NCBI GenBank assembly: GCA_027451905.1
Contig: DAIDHV010000010.1
Location: 1 to 64,000 of the forward strand
From: Armatimonadota bacterium
Lineage (GTDB): Bacteria > Armatimonadota > Fimbriimonadia > Fimbriimonadales > Fimbriimonadaceae
Reading direction: 5' to 3'
DNA length: 64,000 nt
Shown: positions 17,051-26,269 of the stretch, in pieces
Numbering within the stretch: the first letter of the stretch is position 1
Layout of the letters: each line of letters begins with the position of its first letter
Notes under the pieces: generated by a model
What the model saw: the letters and a program-made list of their open reading frames with translations, nothing else
The model's database searches: none
What the model was told of the DNA's origin: nothing
Position numbers and translations under genes: made by a program

Positions 17051-17746
17051 TTAGCGCCGAGCCGCAACCAGAATCTTGCGCCACGCGGGAGTTAAGTAGT
17101 CGGTTGCAACACCGTGGTGGTTAACGGAGGAATGGACAAATTGACCATTACCAATGTAGATGCCGGTGTGTCCGATCTTGCCTTCTTTGGAATCCCAAAA
17201 GTAAAGGCGATCTCCGACTTTTAGATCCTCGTACCGCGTGATGGGTTCGCCAACCAAAGCTTGTTCGGCAGCGGTACGGGGGAGATCAATGCCGATCTGA
17301 CCAAAAAGTCTCTTCACAAACCCAGAGCAATCAACTCCGTGGCGCAGGCTGTTGCCGCCCCACACATAGGGTGTTCCAAGGTACTGCAAAGCATCACTTG
17401 CCGCTGCATAACGGGCTCCATATCCGGCTACGGGGCCCTCATCAACTTGCCTTGTCACATTAAAGGGCAGGATCACAATCGAATCTTTGGGAACATATCC
17501 ACGGTGCCCATTTTGAAGCAGAACAGAAAGCCAATCTTTATTGGAAGAGGAATTGACAACCAAATACTCTTCTGGAGAGACTGTCCAATAGACGTGGGAG
17601 TTGGGCGAGAGCCAAGCATGAATTCCCATCTTCCGAGTCGCCTCGCCAAGGCGGCCAAGGATCACAACTTTAGCGGCACCAAAGCTTAATCCCGAAAGGG
17701 ACAAGCTTGCGGCTGCCATGCAAAGTTTTAACCCGATTCTCTTCAT
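17051..17746 (-). CDS. secreted NlpC/P60 cell-wall hydrolase
   Basis: 231 residues. It has a signal peptide (residues 1-23, MAAASLSLSGLSFGAA), an SH3-like middle part (LLQNGHRGYVPKDSIVIL) and then the C40 peptidase domain: YLGTPYVWGGNS, catalytic Cys in HGVDCSGFVKRLFG, catalytic His in GKIGHTGIYIG and a third His in FVHSSVNHHG. It is expected to cut peptide bonds in murein, often gamma-D-Glu-diamino acid, in the periplasm. It is monocistronic. Confidence 0.92.
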   Translation of the reverse strand: MKRIGLKLCMAAASLSLSGLSFGAAKVVILGRLGEATRKMGIHAWLSPNSHVYWTVSPEEYLVVNSSSNKDWLSVLLQNGHRGYVPKDSIVILPFNVTRQVDEGPVAGYGARYAAASDALQYLGTPYVWGGNSLRHGVDCSGFVKRLFGQIGIDLPRTAAEQALVGEPITRYEDLKVGDRLYFWDSKEGKIGHTGIYIGNGQFVHSSVNHHGVATDYLTPAWRKILVAARR

Positions 17747-17899
17747 AGAAAACGCCCTACCCTATCATTATTGCCGGAATGTCGCCCTGATGCATAGCTT
17801 GACGCAATTTTTCTGCAAAGAATTGATGTGAAATCTTTGATTTCCTGCCAAATCCATCCTCCAACAAGAAGCACCTTAGCAATCTGCTCCTTCTAGCGC

Positions 17900-19054
17900 A
17901 TGGTGACGGTGGAACTTGATACAGCCTTATTCCCCTTAAAAAAATACCTGGAAGCTATACTAGGGTTTATCTTGTTCATACCGATTCAAAACCATAAGAA
18001 AATGATGCGTCCCGGGCCCCAATCGCCGCCGTACTTTTCGGCAGTGGTCAAAAGGTGGAGGAATTTTTACAATAGTCATGGTGCTTTTCGGTGCCATGTC
18101 GAATACCTTTCGAACGGTAAAAAGGCGCAAACGGGCTGGTTTGAATTGGTAAGAAACACCAAAGACAAATCCATTGGTCGAGATTCACTTAAGATTGCTT
18201 ACCATTTAGAAGACGGTCATCGAACCTATTCCTACGTGCATAACGGAAATGTAACGCTGGAAGTGTGGCCCAACCAACAGGTGTATGATCGATTAACGAC
18301 GCCTGGATTCTTCTTGCCAGAGGCAAGGGAGTATGAAGGTAGCATTCTCTTCCCCCAGGAGCTCGCAATCGGGGCAATTGACCGCGCCTTCTTTACCAAG
18401 AACGTTAAGGTCACCTCCATTGGCCATGGGGAAACACAATACTTTGTAACCGTGACAACAATGACGGGAACAGCGGACAAGCGGGTGGTTCTAGGCTCTA
18501 AGGGAGAGATTCTTGCCAGCGAAGTGCGTCGAACCGGCACAATTCCTTGGTCTGGCTATCGGTGTTTTGATTATTCTTTCAGGCCCGATCCCTCCCAGAA
18601 ATTTGATGTTCGGCCACCACTTGGCTACTATCAATATGGGTTCGACCACACATTGGACGCAATCCAATACGGCAAGCCTCTGCCCAATGATTACTTGAAT
18701 AGTAAGGGAGCATGGGTTCCCGCAAGAAGTGTTCTCGGCGCCAAGAGAACAATGATTGTGTTTTTGGATCGCTCAATGCCTTACGGATTGTCATCAGTCT
18801 TAGCAACAATCAATAAATCGGTTAAGGTTGTAATTTTCTCGCGCCACAAGCCCGATTTCAATGTGCCCTATCCTGATTACATTGGCTCTTCTAAGGCGTT
18901 TAATGACTTTGGCATTGGCAGCTATCCCATGTTTTATCTGATGAAAGGCAAATTTCTGGATCAGGCATGGGTTGGGTTTGACCACAATCAAAGGGGCAAG
19001 TTCATCAGCCAAGTCCGAACCGTATTGGGTGGAAAGCATATTTCGGCACCCTAG
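17900..19054 (+). CDS. uncharacterised protein: LolA-like N-terminal part, thioredoxin-like C-terminal part
   Basis: 384 residues. A hydrophobic segment at about residues 15-28 may be an anchor. Residues 50-240 alternate short beta strands (LKIAYHLEDGHRTYSYVHNG, then VTLEVWPNQQVYDRL), as in lipoprotein-sorting (LolA-like) folds. Residues 280-380 contain RTMIVFLDRSMPYGL and GSYPMFYLMKGKFLDQAWVGF, with a cis-Pro-like turn as in thioredoxin folds, but no CXXC. No function is assigned. It stands alone upstream of ribH. Confidence 0.6.
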   Translation: MVTVELDTALFPLKKYLEAILGFILFIPIQNHKKMMRPGPQSPPYFSAVVKRWRNFYNSHGAFRCHVEYLSNGKKAQTGWFELVRNTKDKSIGRDSLKIAYHLEDGHRTYSYVHNGNVTLEVWPNQQVYDRLTTPGFFLPEAREYEGSILFPQELAIGAIDRAFFTKNVKVTSIGHGETQYFVTVTTMTGTADKRVVLGSKGEILASEVRRTGTIPWSGYRCFDYSFRPDPSQKFDVRPPLGYYQYGFDHTLDAIQYGKPLPNDYLNSKGAWVPARSVLGAKRTMIVFLDRSMPYGLSSVLATINKSVKVVIFSRHKPDFNVPYPDYIGSSKAFNDFGIGSYPMFYLMKGKFLDQAWVGFDHNQRGKFISQVRTVLGGKHISAP

Positions 19055-19137
19055 AACAGCCTCTTATTGAAGCCGTCACTTACGGTTGGAGCTGGGAATT
19101 GCCGACGTTTTTGGTGATTTCGTCATACTTTTAGCAA

Positions 19138-19608
19138 GTGAACGAACCAACTGTCATTGAAGGGAGCGCAATCGGATCGGGCAAAAGGGTTGCCATTGTT
19201 GTTTCTCGCTGGAACGAATTTGTAACGAAGGACCTATTAGAAGGCGCAGTTGACGAGCTGCGCAAGTGCGGTTGCCAAGACATGACCATCGTTTATGTTC
19301 CGGGAACGTGGGAGATGCCACCTGCGGTGGAACGGTTGATCAAGTCGGCAAAAAAGCCAGACGCCATCATAGCGGTAGGGTGTATTTTGATGGGACAAAC
19401 CGCTCATGGCCGATTGCTGAGCGGAGACGTTTCGGGAACCCTCATGCGGCTTCAAGTGGACTACTCGGTTCCGATCGGCTGGGCTGTGCTTACCCCCGAC
19501 AATACGTTGCAAGCGATTGACCGCGCGGGTATGAAGATGGGCAACAAGGGGAGAGAAGCGGTACTGGCTGCGTTGGAACTCTCCGAGGTCCTTAAGAAGA
19601 TTCAGTGA
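19138..19608 (+). CDS. ribH: 6,7-dimethyl-8-ribityllumazine synthase
   Basis: 156 residues from a GTG start. Lumazine synthase motifs: VVSRWNEFVTKDLLEGAVDE, VPGTWEMPPAVERL, VGCILMGQTAHGRLL with the catalytic-region His, IGWAVLTPDNTLQAIDRAG and GNKGREAVLAALEL. It condenses the ribityl-aminouracil intermediate with dihydroxybutanone phosphate in riboflavin synthesis. TAHGRLL replaces the usual TPHF motif, an unusual substitution next to the conserved His. No other rib gene and no recognisable FMN riboswitch is near. Its stop overlaps the next start. Confidence 0.9.
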   Translation: MNEPTVIEGSAIGSGKRVAIVVSRWNEFVTKDLLEGAVDELRKCGCQDMTIVYVPGTWEMPPAVERLIKSAKKPDAIIAVGCILMGQTAHGRLLSGDVSGTLMRLQVDYSVPIGWAVLTPDNTLQAIDRAGMKMGNKGREAVLAALELSEVLKKIQ

Positions 19609-20375
19609 TTTCGGGGCCAGTTTTTGCGCTTGCGTTCTTAGCTGGAATCGTTGCAAGCGGTGTGAATTCGGTTGCAGGAGGCGGCTCATTAATTTCGTTT
19701 CCTCTCCTTACGGCAGGGGCTGGGCTTACCAGCAAGATCGCCAATGCCACCAATAGTGTTGGGCTTTGGCCGGGATCGATGTCTGGCGCGGTTGCTTATC
19801 TGCATCTTTTTAAGGAGACTTGGCCAAAGCTTAAGAAACTGATTTTGCCGACTCTGATCGGATCTCAGGTCGGCGCCTTTTTGTTGTTGGCAACCCCTAC
19901 CCATGTCTTTGACGTCATTGTTCCGTTTTTGATATTGTTTGCGGTTGGCTTGCTAGGATTTCAGAAGAAAATCCGTAAATCCTTTGCCGCTTCTGGATTG
20001 CATATCAGCCATTTTTGGGGTTGGGTCATTCAGTTTTTGGTTTCTGTGTATGGGGGCTACTTTGGGGCTGGAATGGGCATTATGATGCTTGCTGCCTTTA
20101 GTTTGTACGTCGATGGCACCCTGCACGACCATAATGCGGTGAAAAACTGGCTTGGAATGCTCATCAATTTCAGCATCACGTTTACCTTTGTTTGGAAGGG
20201 GTTGGTGGTAGGTTGGATTGCAGTGCCCATGATTTTGGGCTCTTTGATTGGTGGCTATGGTGCCGCAAAACTATCTCAAAAAGTGGATCCCGATGTACTG
20301 AGGAAGTGGATTGTTGTTTATGGGTTATTAAGCGCAGTTTATTTTGCAACCACCTTGTTCAAGCCAGGAATCTAA
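19605..20375 (+). CDS. TSUP-family (TauE/SafE) membrane transporter
   Basis: 256 residues, about eight membrane helices. Typical motifs are ASGVNSVAGGGSLISFPLL at the N-terminus and the repeat YGGYFGAGMGIMMLAAF near residue 150. The TSUP family exports or imports sulfite, sulfonates or other small organic acids. The GTG start at 19605 overlaps the ribH stop by 4 nt, suggesting cotranscription. The substrate cannot be told from the sequence. Confidence 0.88.
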   Translation: MISGPVFALAFLAGIVASGVNSVAGGGSLISFPLLTAGAGLTSKIANATNSVGLWPGSMSGAVAYLHLFKETWPKLKKLILPTLIGSQVGAFLLLATPTHVFDVIVPFLILFAVGLLGFQKKIRKSFAASGLHISHFWGWVIQFLVSVYGGYFGAGMGIMMLAAFSLYVDGTLHDHNAVKNWLGMLINFSITFTFVWKGLVVGWIAVPMILGSLIGGYGAAKLSQKVDPDVLRKWIVVYGLLSAVYFATTLFKPGI

Positions 20376-20526
20376 CCAATGCCACAAAGTTACGCCTAGG
20401 AATTGGTTTGATAGACAACGAATCTTTTTGCCAAAAGGAACAAGTGAGAAAATCCGCTTGTCAAGTGCGTCATATACTAGAGAAGTCGTAAGGTTACGGT
20501 GGCTTGCCTAGGCATGGCGGTAACTT

Positions 20527-21531
20527 ATGAGTATCGGCAAAAGAGCAATGATTGATACCAACCGCACCCAGATGCTGCAAGACCCAAACAAAACCATGTT
20601 AGGAGGGCCACAAATGGACCCTAACAAGACGATCATGGGAGTTGGGCCCGGCGCCAACCTGAATCTGACTCAGACAATCAAGCCGGTCCAGTGTCCAGTT
20701 TGCAAGACATTCAACCCTGCTGGCATGATTTATTGCGTAGATTGCGGACTGATTTTTGAAAAGGCTTTAGAAGGGGATGCTTTCGGCGCCCCCGCCGTTC
20801 AAGTTCCCGTTCTAATCGATGAAAGCGGCAGGGAGTTTCCGGTGCGGCCGGGTGACAACATTATCGGCCGAGAAGGCGATATCCAGGTCCTCGATGGCAG
20901 AGTGTCTCGGCAGCATGCCTGTATCACGAATGCGGATGGGCAAATCTCAATCAAGGACCTTGGCAGTACCAATGGCACCAAAGTTAACGATCAAGCGCTT
21001 GTGGCTCAGGCCTCAACCTTGCTTTCTGGCGGAGAAAAGGTATCGGTTGGAGGTTTTGTGCTTGCTCTGCAAATGCCAGGAGGCAACAGTGCCAATGCAA
21101 CCCAGCAGATTGTGTCGAACAAAACATCGGCGATGGCTTCGAGTCCAACTGCACCGGTTGCCCCTAAGCCTCAAACTCCACCCCCTTCTGCAGAGCCAGC
21201 TGAGCCTGCCATTGCCTACCTTGTTGGCGATGGCGTGAATCTTCCCCTAAAACTGGGCATCAATACGTTTGGCAGAAAATCCGAGAATGATCTTTGCATC
21301 AGCGATCCCTACGTCAGTGGCAAACACGGGGTCATTGAAATTCAGGAGGCGGATCCCGGTGTACCCAATAGCATCACATTTTCTATCACCGATATTGGAA
21401 GCAGCAATGGGACGATGCTAAACGGGGTGAAGCTTGTGCCAAATATGAAGACGGTTATAACTCCAGACGACGTGATTCGCCTTGGCGGGATGGAGCTTAA
21501 GGTCCTTGAAGAGGGTGCAAATCAGGGTTGA
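20527..21531 (+). CDS. zinc-ribbon protein with two FHA domains
   Basis: 334 residues. The N-terminal tail (1-50) repeats DPNKTML and DPNKTIMG and ends TQTIK, giving several Thr with Met/Leu/Ile at +1 to +3. A zinc ribbon (CPVCKTFNPAG then YCVDCG) is at about 58-77. FHA domain 1 spans about 105-180 (NIIGREGDIQVLDGRVSRQH ... LGSTNGTKVN). A proline-rich linker follows, then FHA domain 2 at 245-325 (GRKSENDLCISDPYVSGKHG ... IGSSNGTMLNG). FHA domains bind phosphothreonine. The next gene is a PP2C phosphatase (4-nt overlap), so this is a phospho-Thr signalling pair. Confidence 0.9.
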   Translation: MSIGKRAMIDTNRTQMLQDPNKTMLGGPQMDPNKTIMGVGPGANLNLTQTIKPVQCPVCKTFNPAGMIYCVDCGLIFEKALEGDAFGAPAVQVPVLIDESGREFPVRPGDNIIGREGDIQVLDGRVSRQHACITNADGQISIKDLGSTNGTKVNDQALVAQASTLLSGGEKVSVGGFVLALQMPGGNSANATQQIVSNKTSAMASSPTAPVAPKPQTPPPSAEPAEPAIAYLVGDGVNLPLKLGINTFGRKSENDLCISDPYVSGKHGVIEIQEADPGVPNSITFSITDIGSSNGTMLNGVKLVPNMKTVITPDDVIRLGGMELKVLEEGANQG

Positions 21532-22388
21532 TGGAAGAAACAACCGCTCCTTATGAAGTTGAAGAACTAGTTCCTCCTGCGTCCCTCAAATCCCGGGTTA
21601 AAGTTCAAGTTGCTGCCAAAACCGACCTTGGCAGGGTTCGAGAAAACAACGAAGACAAATATGAGTTTTTTATTCCTTCAGATGACCAAACGCTTGCCAA
21701 CCGTGGCATGGCATTTGTGGTTTGTGACGGCATGGGTGGTGCCGAAGCAGGGCAGATCGCGAGTGAGCTGACCTGCAAAACATTTCTAGAAACGTACTTT
21801 CATCATCCCAGCTCCACGGTTTCCACCGCCTTAGAAGACAGCGTTAAAGCCGCGAGCCAGTACATTATCGATATCGGCAAGGCGGTTCCTTCAAGAAAAG
21901 GAATGGGCACAACCCTGAGCGCCCTTCTGTTGATCCAAGATGAGGCTTACCTTGCCCACGTTGGTGATTCTCGAATTTACAGATTGCGAGATGGCGAAAT
22001 CAAGCAGATGACAACCGATCACACCTGGGTGAACGAGATGATTGGTTTGGGTCAGCTTACGCCAGAGCAGGCAGAGACTCACCCTTACCGTCATGTGATC
22101 ACTAGGGCTATCTCGACGGAGGGGCCAGCGGTGCCGGATGTGATCTGCGAGCCTCTTTTTGCGGGTGACATCTTTATGCTGTGTTCAGACGGGTTAGTGA
22201 ACCATGTTGAAGACGATCAGATTAAGGACGTGCTAGGGCAAGAGGGCCCTTCTGAGGCGGCATGGAAACTTGTTGGTCTTGCCCTGCAAGGAGGTGGCAC
22301 CGACAACACGACGGTGCTGGTTGTTAAAATTTTAGGGATTGAGGATGTTGATAGTGATGGTGAGACTTTGGAAGCGCCGGTTTCGTGA
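21528..22388 (+). CDS. PP2C-family Ser/Thr protein phosphatase
   Basis: 286 residues. PP2C metal-binding motifs: GRVRENNEDKYEFF, VVCDGMGGAEAGQIAS, GMGTTLSALLL, VGDSRIYRLRDGEI, MLCSDGLVNHVEDDQI and GGTDNTTVLVVK. It is a cytoplasmic Stp-like phosphatase reversing Ser/Thr kinase phosphorylation. It overlaps the FHA gene by 4 nt. No kinase gene is in the window. Confidence 0.93.
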   Translation: MMEETTAPYEVEELVPPASLKSRVKVQVAAKTDLGRVRENNEDKYEFFIPSDDQTLANRGMAFVVCDGMGGAEAGQIASELTCKTFLETYFHHPSSTVSTALEDSVKAASQYIIDIGKAVPSRKGMGTTLSALLLIQDEAYLAHVGDSRIYRLRDGEIKQMTTDHTWVNEMIGLGQLTPEQAETHPYRHVITRAISTEGPAVPDVICEPLFAGDIFMLCSDGLVNHVEDDQIKDVLGQEGPSEAAWKLVGLALQGGGTDNTTVLVVKILGIEDVDSDGETLEAPVS

Positions 22389-22420
22389 TCGTTCTTAGGA
22401 TTGCAATCTAAAAAAAGGAC

Positions 22421-24580
22421 CTAAGCCGCTTTGCGCCGATCTGGAAATTCTGGTTTTTGACCATCAATCGTCACGCGGTTCCTGCCCGCTCTCTTAGAGG
22501 TATACAGGGCTTGATCGGCGCCGGCGATGAGGTCTTTAGAATTTGCCTTTTGGCATCTTGCCGAGATTACGCCAAGGCTAAGGGTGACCTCTCTCAGCGG
22601 CCAACTGTTCGATTCAACTGCAACTCGGATTCCTTCCGCAACGACAGAGGCGCTCTTAATGAGGCTCCCCGGCAAGATAACCGCAAACTCTTCGCCGCCG
22701 TACCTAGCCGCGATGGCTCCTTCTGGACAGGCGGATTTAATCAGTTGGGCTACAGATTTCAGAACGAAATCTCCCGCGGGGTGGCCAAAGCTATCGTTAT
22801 ATTGCTTGAAGTGGTCTACGTCCATCAGGATGAGGCTAACGTCTTCATACTCTTCCGATGCTAGGGTCTTCTCTAGTTTTTCGTGGAAGGTTCTATGGTT
22901 GTAGAGTCCGGTTAATCCATCGGTTGATGCAAGGGCTTCAAGCCTTGAGTAGGCTTCTAAAAGGGCCTCATCTTGGAGTCGCTTCTCGGTAATATCGGTG
23001 AAGCTCACCACAACGCCAGCGGTGCCTTCATCGGCGTGTCCGAGAACAGGAACCGTATTGATGTTGATCCATTGGCGGGGCAGCCCGGGATAGGTGACAC
23101 CTAGAACCTGATTGACAAGCGGCTTACCAGTTTTTAGAGTCCTAAAGATGGGCCATTTACTGGCTTCCATCGGCTCACCGCTATCGTTGCATGTGTCCAT
23201 CACAAAATCCTTTAAGTAAGAGCCCACTAGCACTTTGTGATCCATTCTTAAGAATCGGCATGCGTTTTCGTTGGCAATCACAACTTTAGAATCTTGATCA
23301 ATCATGATCAGGCTTTCTTCCAAAGAAGTGATAACCGATTTGAAGGTTTTGGCATTCCTTTCGATCTCATCTTGTCGGTTCTTGCTTTCGGTGATGTCCA
23401 TGCAAGCACTAATGGCTCCGATGACTTGGGAATATTGATCTCGGATGGGGAAGATGCTAATGAGGTAGTAGCGCAAATCACCATTGCGGTGAGGAAAACG
23501 CACTTCGACATTGTGATAAGCGCGTCCGCTGAACACAAGGCGTACGAGCTTGGTTGCAAAGTTGAGATCATCTCCAGAAAAGAATTCCCAAATGGTGCGA
23601 TGAAGAACCTCGAAGGCTTCATAGCCAAAGGATTTGGCCGCTTCACGGTTCCAGTCATAGATGATGCCTTCTCGGTCAAACCCCATACAGGCAACTGGGA
23701 TAGCTTGGAACAGCTCTTCGAATCTTCTTGCCGAGGCTTGGGAAGCGTCGGTCATGGCCTGAAGCTGTTCAGAGGCCTCAACAAGAGCTTCCTTTTGAGC
23801 AGTGAGCATCCGGTTTGTTTGCTCAATGCTGGCTTGAGACTCTTCCAACATCTTCTGCCGTTCCTGAAGCTCAACCTGATACTCGTCGGACTCTTTTTGG
23901 AGCCTACGCATCAAATCAACCATGGCTGCGACTCTTTTGATGCTTGGGTAGAAGAAGAAAAGACCAAAGGCTAGCACAAACACGAGGTTGGCGCCGAGAA
24001 TTGCGGTAGAGAAGCTTTGTTCTTGTCTTTCCCAATGCCTCAATCGGCTACCGAAATCAAGCATTGCCTTGTCAACCGAGGTGTCAAACTCCTCTTCATT
24101 TTTAAGAGTTTGGCGGTGATCCTGAATTCTCTGGGGCGTATCAAGGTCTCCGACTAAGGCTTGGGCGCTGGAATCGAAAGCACTAAATTTGGATTTAGTT
24201 TGGGCGTAGGCCTTCAGGAACTCAGTTCGGCTTGTGTCAGAGTTAAAAGTTTGCTTAGAGAACAGCTTCATGTTAGAGATTTCTAACTGAATGAGGGCTC
24301 TGCCCATTTTCTGTTGGGCTTGAATGATAGATTGAATTGAATTGGCCTTGACTAGTGCCTTGGCATCGTTCCTCACATTTTGACAAAGAACCCTTTGCTC
24401 CCCAACTTTTTGGAGGATTTCGATCTGATTGTTGTGGCTCTCCGAGATTTTGTGAGAAAGGTAAAGGTTTATAAGGCCGCTAACCGCCATCACCAAAGTG
24501 AGCGCTAAAAACGTCACTTTGAGTCCACGCTCCGGCCGAGTTTGTAGTCTCAGACGGTCTTCGGCAGATGCCCTCGCCAT
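22421..24580 (-). CDS. membrane PAS-GGDEF diguanylate cyclase
   Basis: About 719 residues from the ATG at 24580. A TTG at 24634 lengthens the frame but runs up against the tRNA gene, so the ATG is preferred. Two membrane helices bracket a roughly 160-residue sensor region (FLALTLVMAVSGLINLYL and ILGANLVFVLAFGLFFFYP). A coiled coil is followed by PAS domain 1 (FDREGIIYDWNREAAKSFGY), PAS domain 2 (DSKVVIANENACRFLRM) and a GGDEF domain with RYGGEEFAVILPG, an active-site version. No RxxD inhibitory site is seen before it. It should make cyclic di-GMP in response to a periplasmic or PAS-sensed cue. Confidence 0.92.
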   Translation of the reverse strand: MARASAEDRLRLQTRPERGLKVTFLALTLVMAVSGLINLYLSHKISESHNNQIEILQKVGEQRVLCQNVRNDAKALVKANSIQSIIQAQQKMGRALIQLEISNMKLFSKQTFNSDTSRTEFLKAYAQTKSKFSAFDSSAQALVGDLDTPQRIQDHRQTLKNEEEFDTSVDKAMLDFGSRLRHWERQEQSFSTAILGANLVFVLAFGLFFFYPSIKRVAAMVDLMRRLQKESDEYQVELQERQKMLEESQASIEQTNRMLTAQKEALVEASEQLQAMTDASQASARRFEELFQAIPVACMGFDREGIIYDWNREAAKSFGYEAFEVLHRTIWEFFSGDDLNFATKLVRLVFSGRAYHNVEVRFPHRNGDLRYYLISIFPIRDQYSQVIGAISACMDITESKNRQDEIERNAKTFKSVITSLEESLIMIDQDSKVVIANENACRFLRMDHKVLVGSYLKDFVMDTCNDSGEPMEASKWPIFRTLKTGKPLVNQVLGVTYPGLPRQWININTVPVLGHADEGTAGVVVSFTDITEKRLQDEALLEAYSRLEALASTDGLTGLYNHRTFHEKLEKTLASEEYEDVSLILMDVDHFKQYNDSFGHPAGDFVLKSVAQLIKSACPEGAIAARYGGEEFAVILPGSLIKSASVVAEGIRVAVESNSWPLREVTLSLGVISARCQKANSKDLIAGADQALYTSKRAGRNRVTIDGQKPEFPDRRKAA

Positions 24581-24638
24581 ACCTTTAGTTGTATAATCGG
24601 CATCTGCAACGTCTGTCCACACAAAAAAGGACAAAATG

Positions 24639-24711
24639 CGCCCCCGACACGGATCGAACGTGCGACCTAGTGCTTAGAAGGCACTTGCTCTATCCACTGA
24701 GCTACGAGGGC
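24639..24711 (-). tRNA. tRNA-Arg (anticodon TCT)
   Basis: On the minus strand the 73-nt cloverleaf has acceptor GCCCTCG pairing with CGGGGGC (one G-T pair). The anticodon arm GTGCC-TTCTA-AGCAC places TCT in the loop, and the T arm contains GTTCGATCC. The 3' CCA is not encoded; the bases after the acceptor stem are GCA. No integrase or attachment-site duplication is visible nearby. Confidence 0.93.
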
Positions 24712-24887
24712 AGGTTTCTTCATTTTACTTAGTCTGGCCCCGGCTTCTTCTGCCAAGCCTCTTTTTGGGTCTTGTTTCTAAGGAAATTCTTATACAGCAC
24801 AAGGCTTAACGTTCAGATAACTTTCCCTTAAAATTCAGAAAGCTAAATTACTTACTGTCGGAAGATAGATTTCGACAGGAAACACTT

Positions 24888-25796
24888 ATGAGATCAAGGA
24901 AAGCCCAAGCGTTCACGCTTATTGAACTGCTTGTAGTTATTGCAATTATCGCCATTCTCGCCGCTATTCTTTTCCCCGTCTTTGCCCAGGCTAAAGAAGC
25001 GGCAAAGCGCACCGCATGTTTAAGCAATGTCAAAAATCTCGGCCTTGCCTTCTTTATGTATGCCGGTGATAACGACGACAACACCCCGATTCAGTCCTAC
25101 GAGAAGTCGCCTGGTGGTCTTGATGGAACAGGACACTATGACTACTGGTATCTCAACATGGATACCTACGTCAAGGATTGGAATATGTGGCTGTGTCCCG
25201 ATCGAACAGACTCGTTCAGTGCAACGTCTTATGCCAACGATACGGCAGCCAACGACCCCTACGGATGCTTTGACAATGTCAACCCAACCGGAAAATGTTT
25301 GGGTTATGGATTAGAAGACGGCATTGCCAGCGATGCCGGCTTTGGACTTCTCCAGACCTCCACTGTTGACGCAAACGGCGTTACTCTCAGACCAGGCCGT
25401 AGCACGACCGAAGTTGTTGCGCCTGCCAACATGGTCGCCTTTGGCGATTCTTGGGACAGCCCTTCCATGTCGGTTGCGATGGATAACATCCTCTCTACTC
25501 GGCCAGACGGGTTTCCAACATCTGGTTTAAGGCACGCTGGTCACTGGAACTTCGTTTTTGTGGACGGTCACGCCCACAACATCGTGATGCAATCGGGAGA
25601 ATACGCGGGATTTGGAAGAGTTGCAAGGCCTGCAAACCCCAACGATGCGCTTGGATGGTGCTACGACCCCAACTATGCTCCAGCTGCTGGAACGTGGGGC
25701 GGACCTAACGGCTATCCGGCTCAGTCCACAACTCCTACGTGCTCTCAGGAAGTGGCCACCTTCTACGATCCAAACATCTTCACCCTCAATCCCTGA
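24888..25796 (+). CDS. prepilin-like protein with H-X9-DG C-terminal domain (second copy)
   Basis: 302 residues. It begins [17 protein letters not shown], again with Ala before the cleavage site, then the same 20-residue hydrophobic helix and [19 protein letters not shown]. The C-terminal part carries [12 protein letters not shown], the H-X9-DG feature. AGGAAA lies 7 nt before the ATG. The N-terminal 45 residues match the copy at 806-1663 almost exactly, while the body differs. It is followed by a small lipoprotein gene, as is the first copy. Confidence 0.88.
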   Translation: MRSRKAQAFTLIELLVVIAIIAILAAILFPVFAQAKEAAKRTACLSNVKNLGLAFFMYAGDNDDNTPIQSYEKSPGGLDGTGHYDYWYLNMDTYVKDWNMWLCPDRTDSFSATSYANDTAANDPYGCFDNVNPTGKCLGYGLEDGIASDAGFGLLQTSTVDANGVTLRPGRSTTEVVAPANMVAFGDSWDSPSMSVAMDNILSTRPDGFPTSGLRHAGHWNFVFVDGHAHNIVMQSGEYAGFGRVARPANPNDALGWCYDPNYAPAAGTWGGPNGYPAQSTTPTCSQEVATFYDPNIFTLNP

Positions 25797-25895
25797 GGCT
25801 GCCCTAAACTGACGGTTTTCGCAAGAACCTTCAGCAATCTAAAAAGGGCTAGGCTAGAAAACTGGCATGGCCCTTTCACTTACAAAATACGCAAT

Positions 25896-26081
25896 ATGAA
25901 ATTTCCCTTGCTTTTCTCGCTCTTCATTGCCTTCGCCATCATGGCAGTTGGCTGTTCGCCTAATCCGCCATCAGTGCAGACCAAGGCTAATCCAAACTAC
26001 CGCAAAGATATGGTGAAGTGGCACCAACAACACGACAAAATTGGCCAGAAATCAGCGGCAATGCCCGCAAACCAAGGCTAG
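25896..26081 (+). CDS. small lipoprotein downstream of prepilin gene (second copy of the pair)
   Basis: 61 residues. It has a signal peptide with lipobox AVGC and a mature part of about 42 residues rich in Lys, Asn, Gln and Pro. It follows the prepilin gene by about 100 nt on the same strand and is closed by a strong terminator. Size, position and composition parallel the lipoprotein at 598-741. The function is unknown; a pilus-secretion accessory is one possibility. Confidence 0.7.
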   Translation: MKFPLLFSLFIAFAIMAVGCSPNPPSVQTKANPNYRKDMVKWHQQHDKIGQKSAAMPANQG

Positions 26082-26096
26082 TTTCGGATCACTAAG

Positions 26097-26140
26097 AAAA
26101 AGAGAGGGGCGTGGCAGTCTTGCCACGCCCCTCTCTTTTT
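26097..26140. terminator. bidirectional rho-independent terminator, 20-bp perfect stem
   Basis: AAAAAGAGAGGGGCGTGGCA (26097-26116) pairs perfectly with 26121-26140 around a GTCT loop and ends in TTTTT on both strands. It closes the prepilin-lipoprotein unit and separates it from hsp20. Confidence 0.93.
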
Positions 26141-26244
26141 CCTCATTCTAGGTTCGAGCCAGATCGTTTTCAAGCCAATTTCAAAAAAATTTTGCAAAAT
26201 TGTGGAACATGATAGTACTAGGCTCACGTTATATATAGGTGAGA

Positions 26245-26258
26245 GTCGCAAGTGCGAC
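26245..26258 (+). promoter_or_regulatory. short perfect hairpin just before the hsp20 ribosome-binding site
   Basis: GTCGCA-AG-TGCGAC is directly followed by AAGG (26259-26262), the likely Shine-Dalgarno, 7 nt before the ATG. A hairpin abutting the SD of a heat-shock gene could act as a small RNA thermometer, or the dyad could be a protein operator. It does not match the CIRCE consensus. Confidence 0.35.
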
Positions 26259-26269
26259 AAGGATAAACA

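Noticed and set aside
19055-19137. FMN riboswitch upstream of ribH
   Set aside because: The 83-bp gap is too short and lacks the conserved RFN-element blocks.
24639-24711. tRNA-Arg as an integration site for an element
   Set aside because: No integrase gene, no repeated tRNA 3' end and no accessory cargo follow on either side.
26159-26269. CIRCE element for HrcA control of hsp20
   Set aside because: The expected TTAGCACTC-N9-GAGTGCTAA is absent; only a short GTCGCA/TGCGAC dyad is present.
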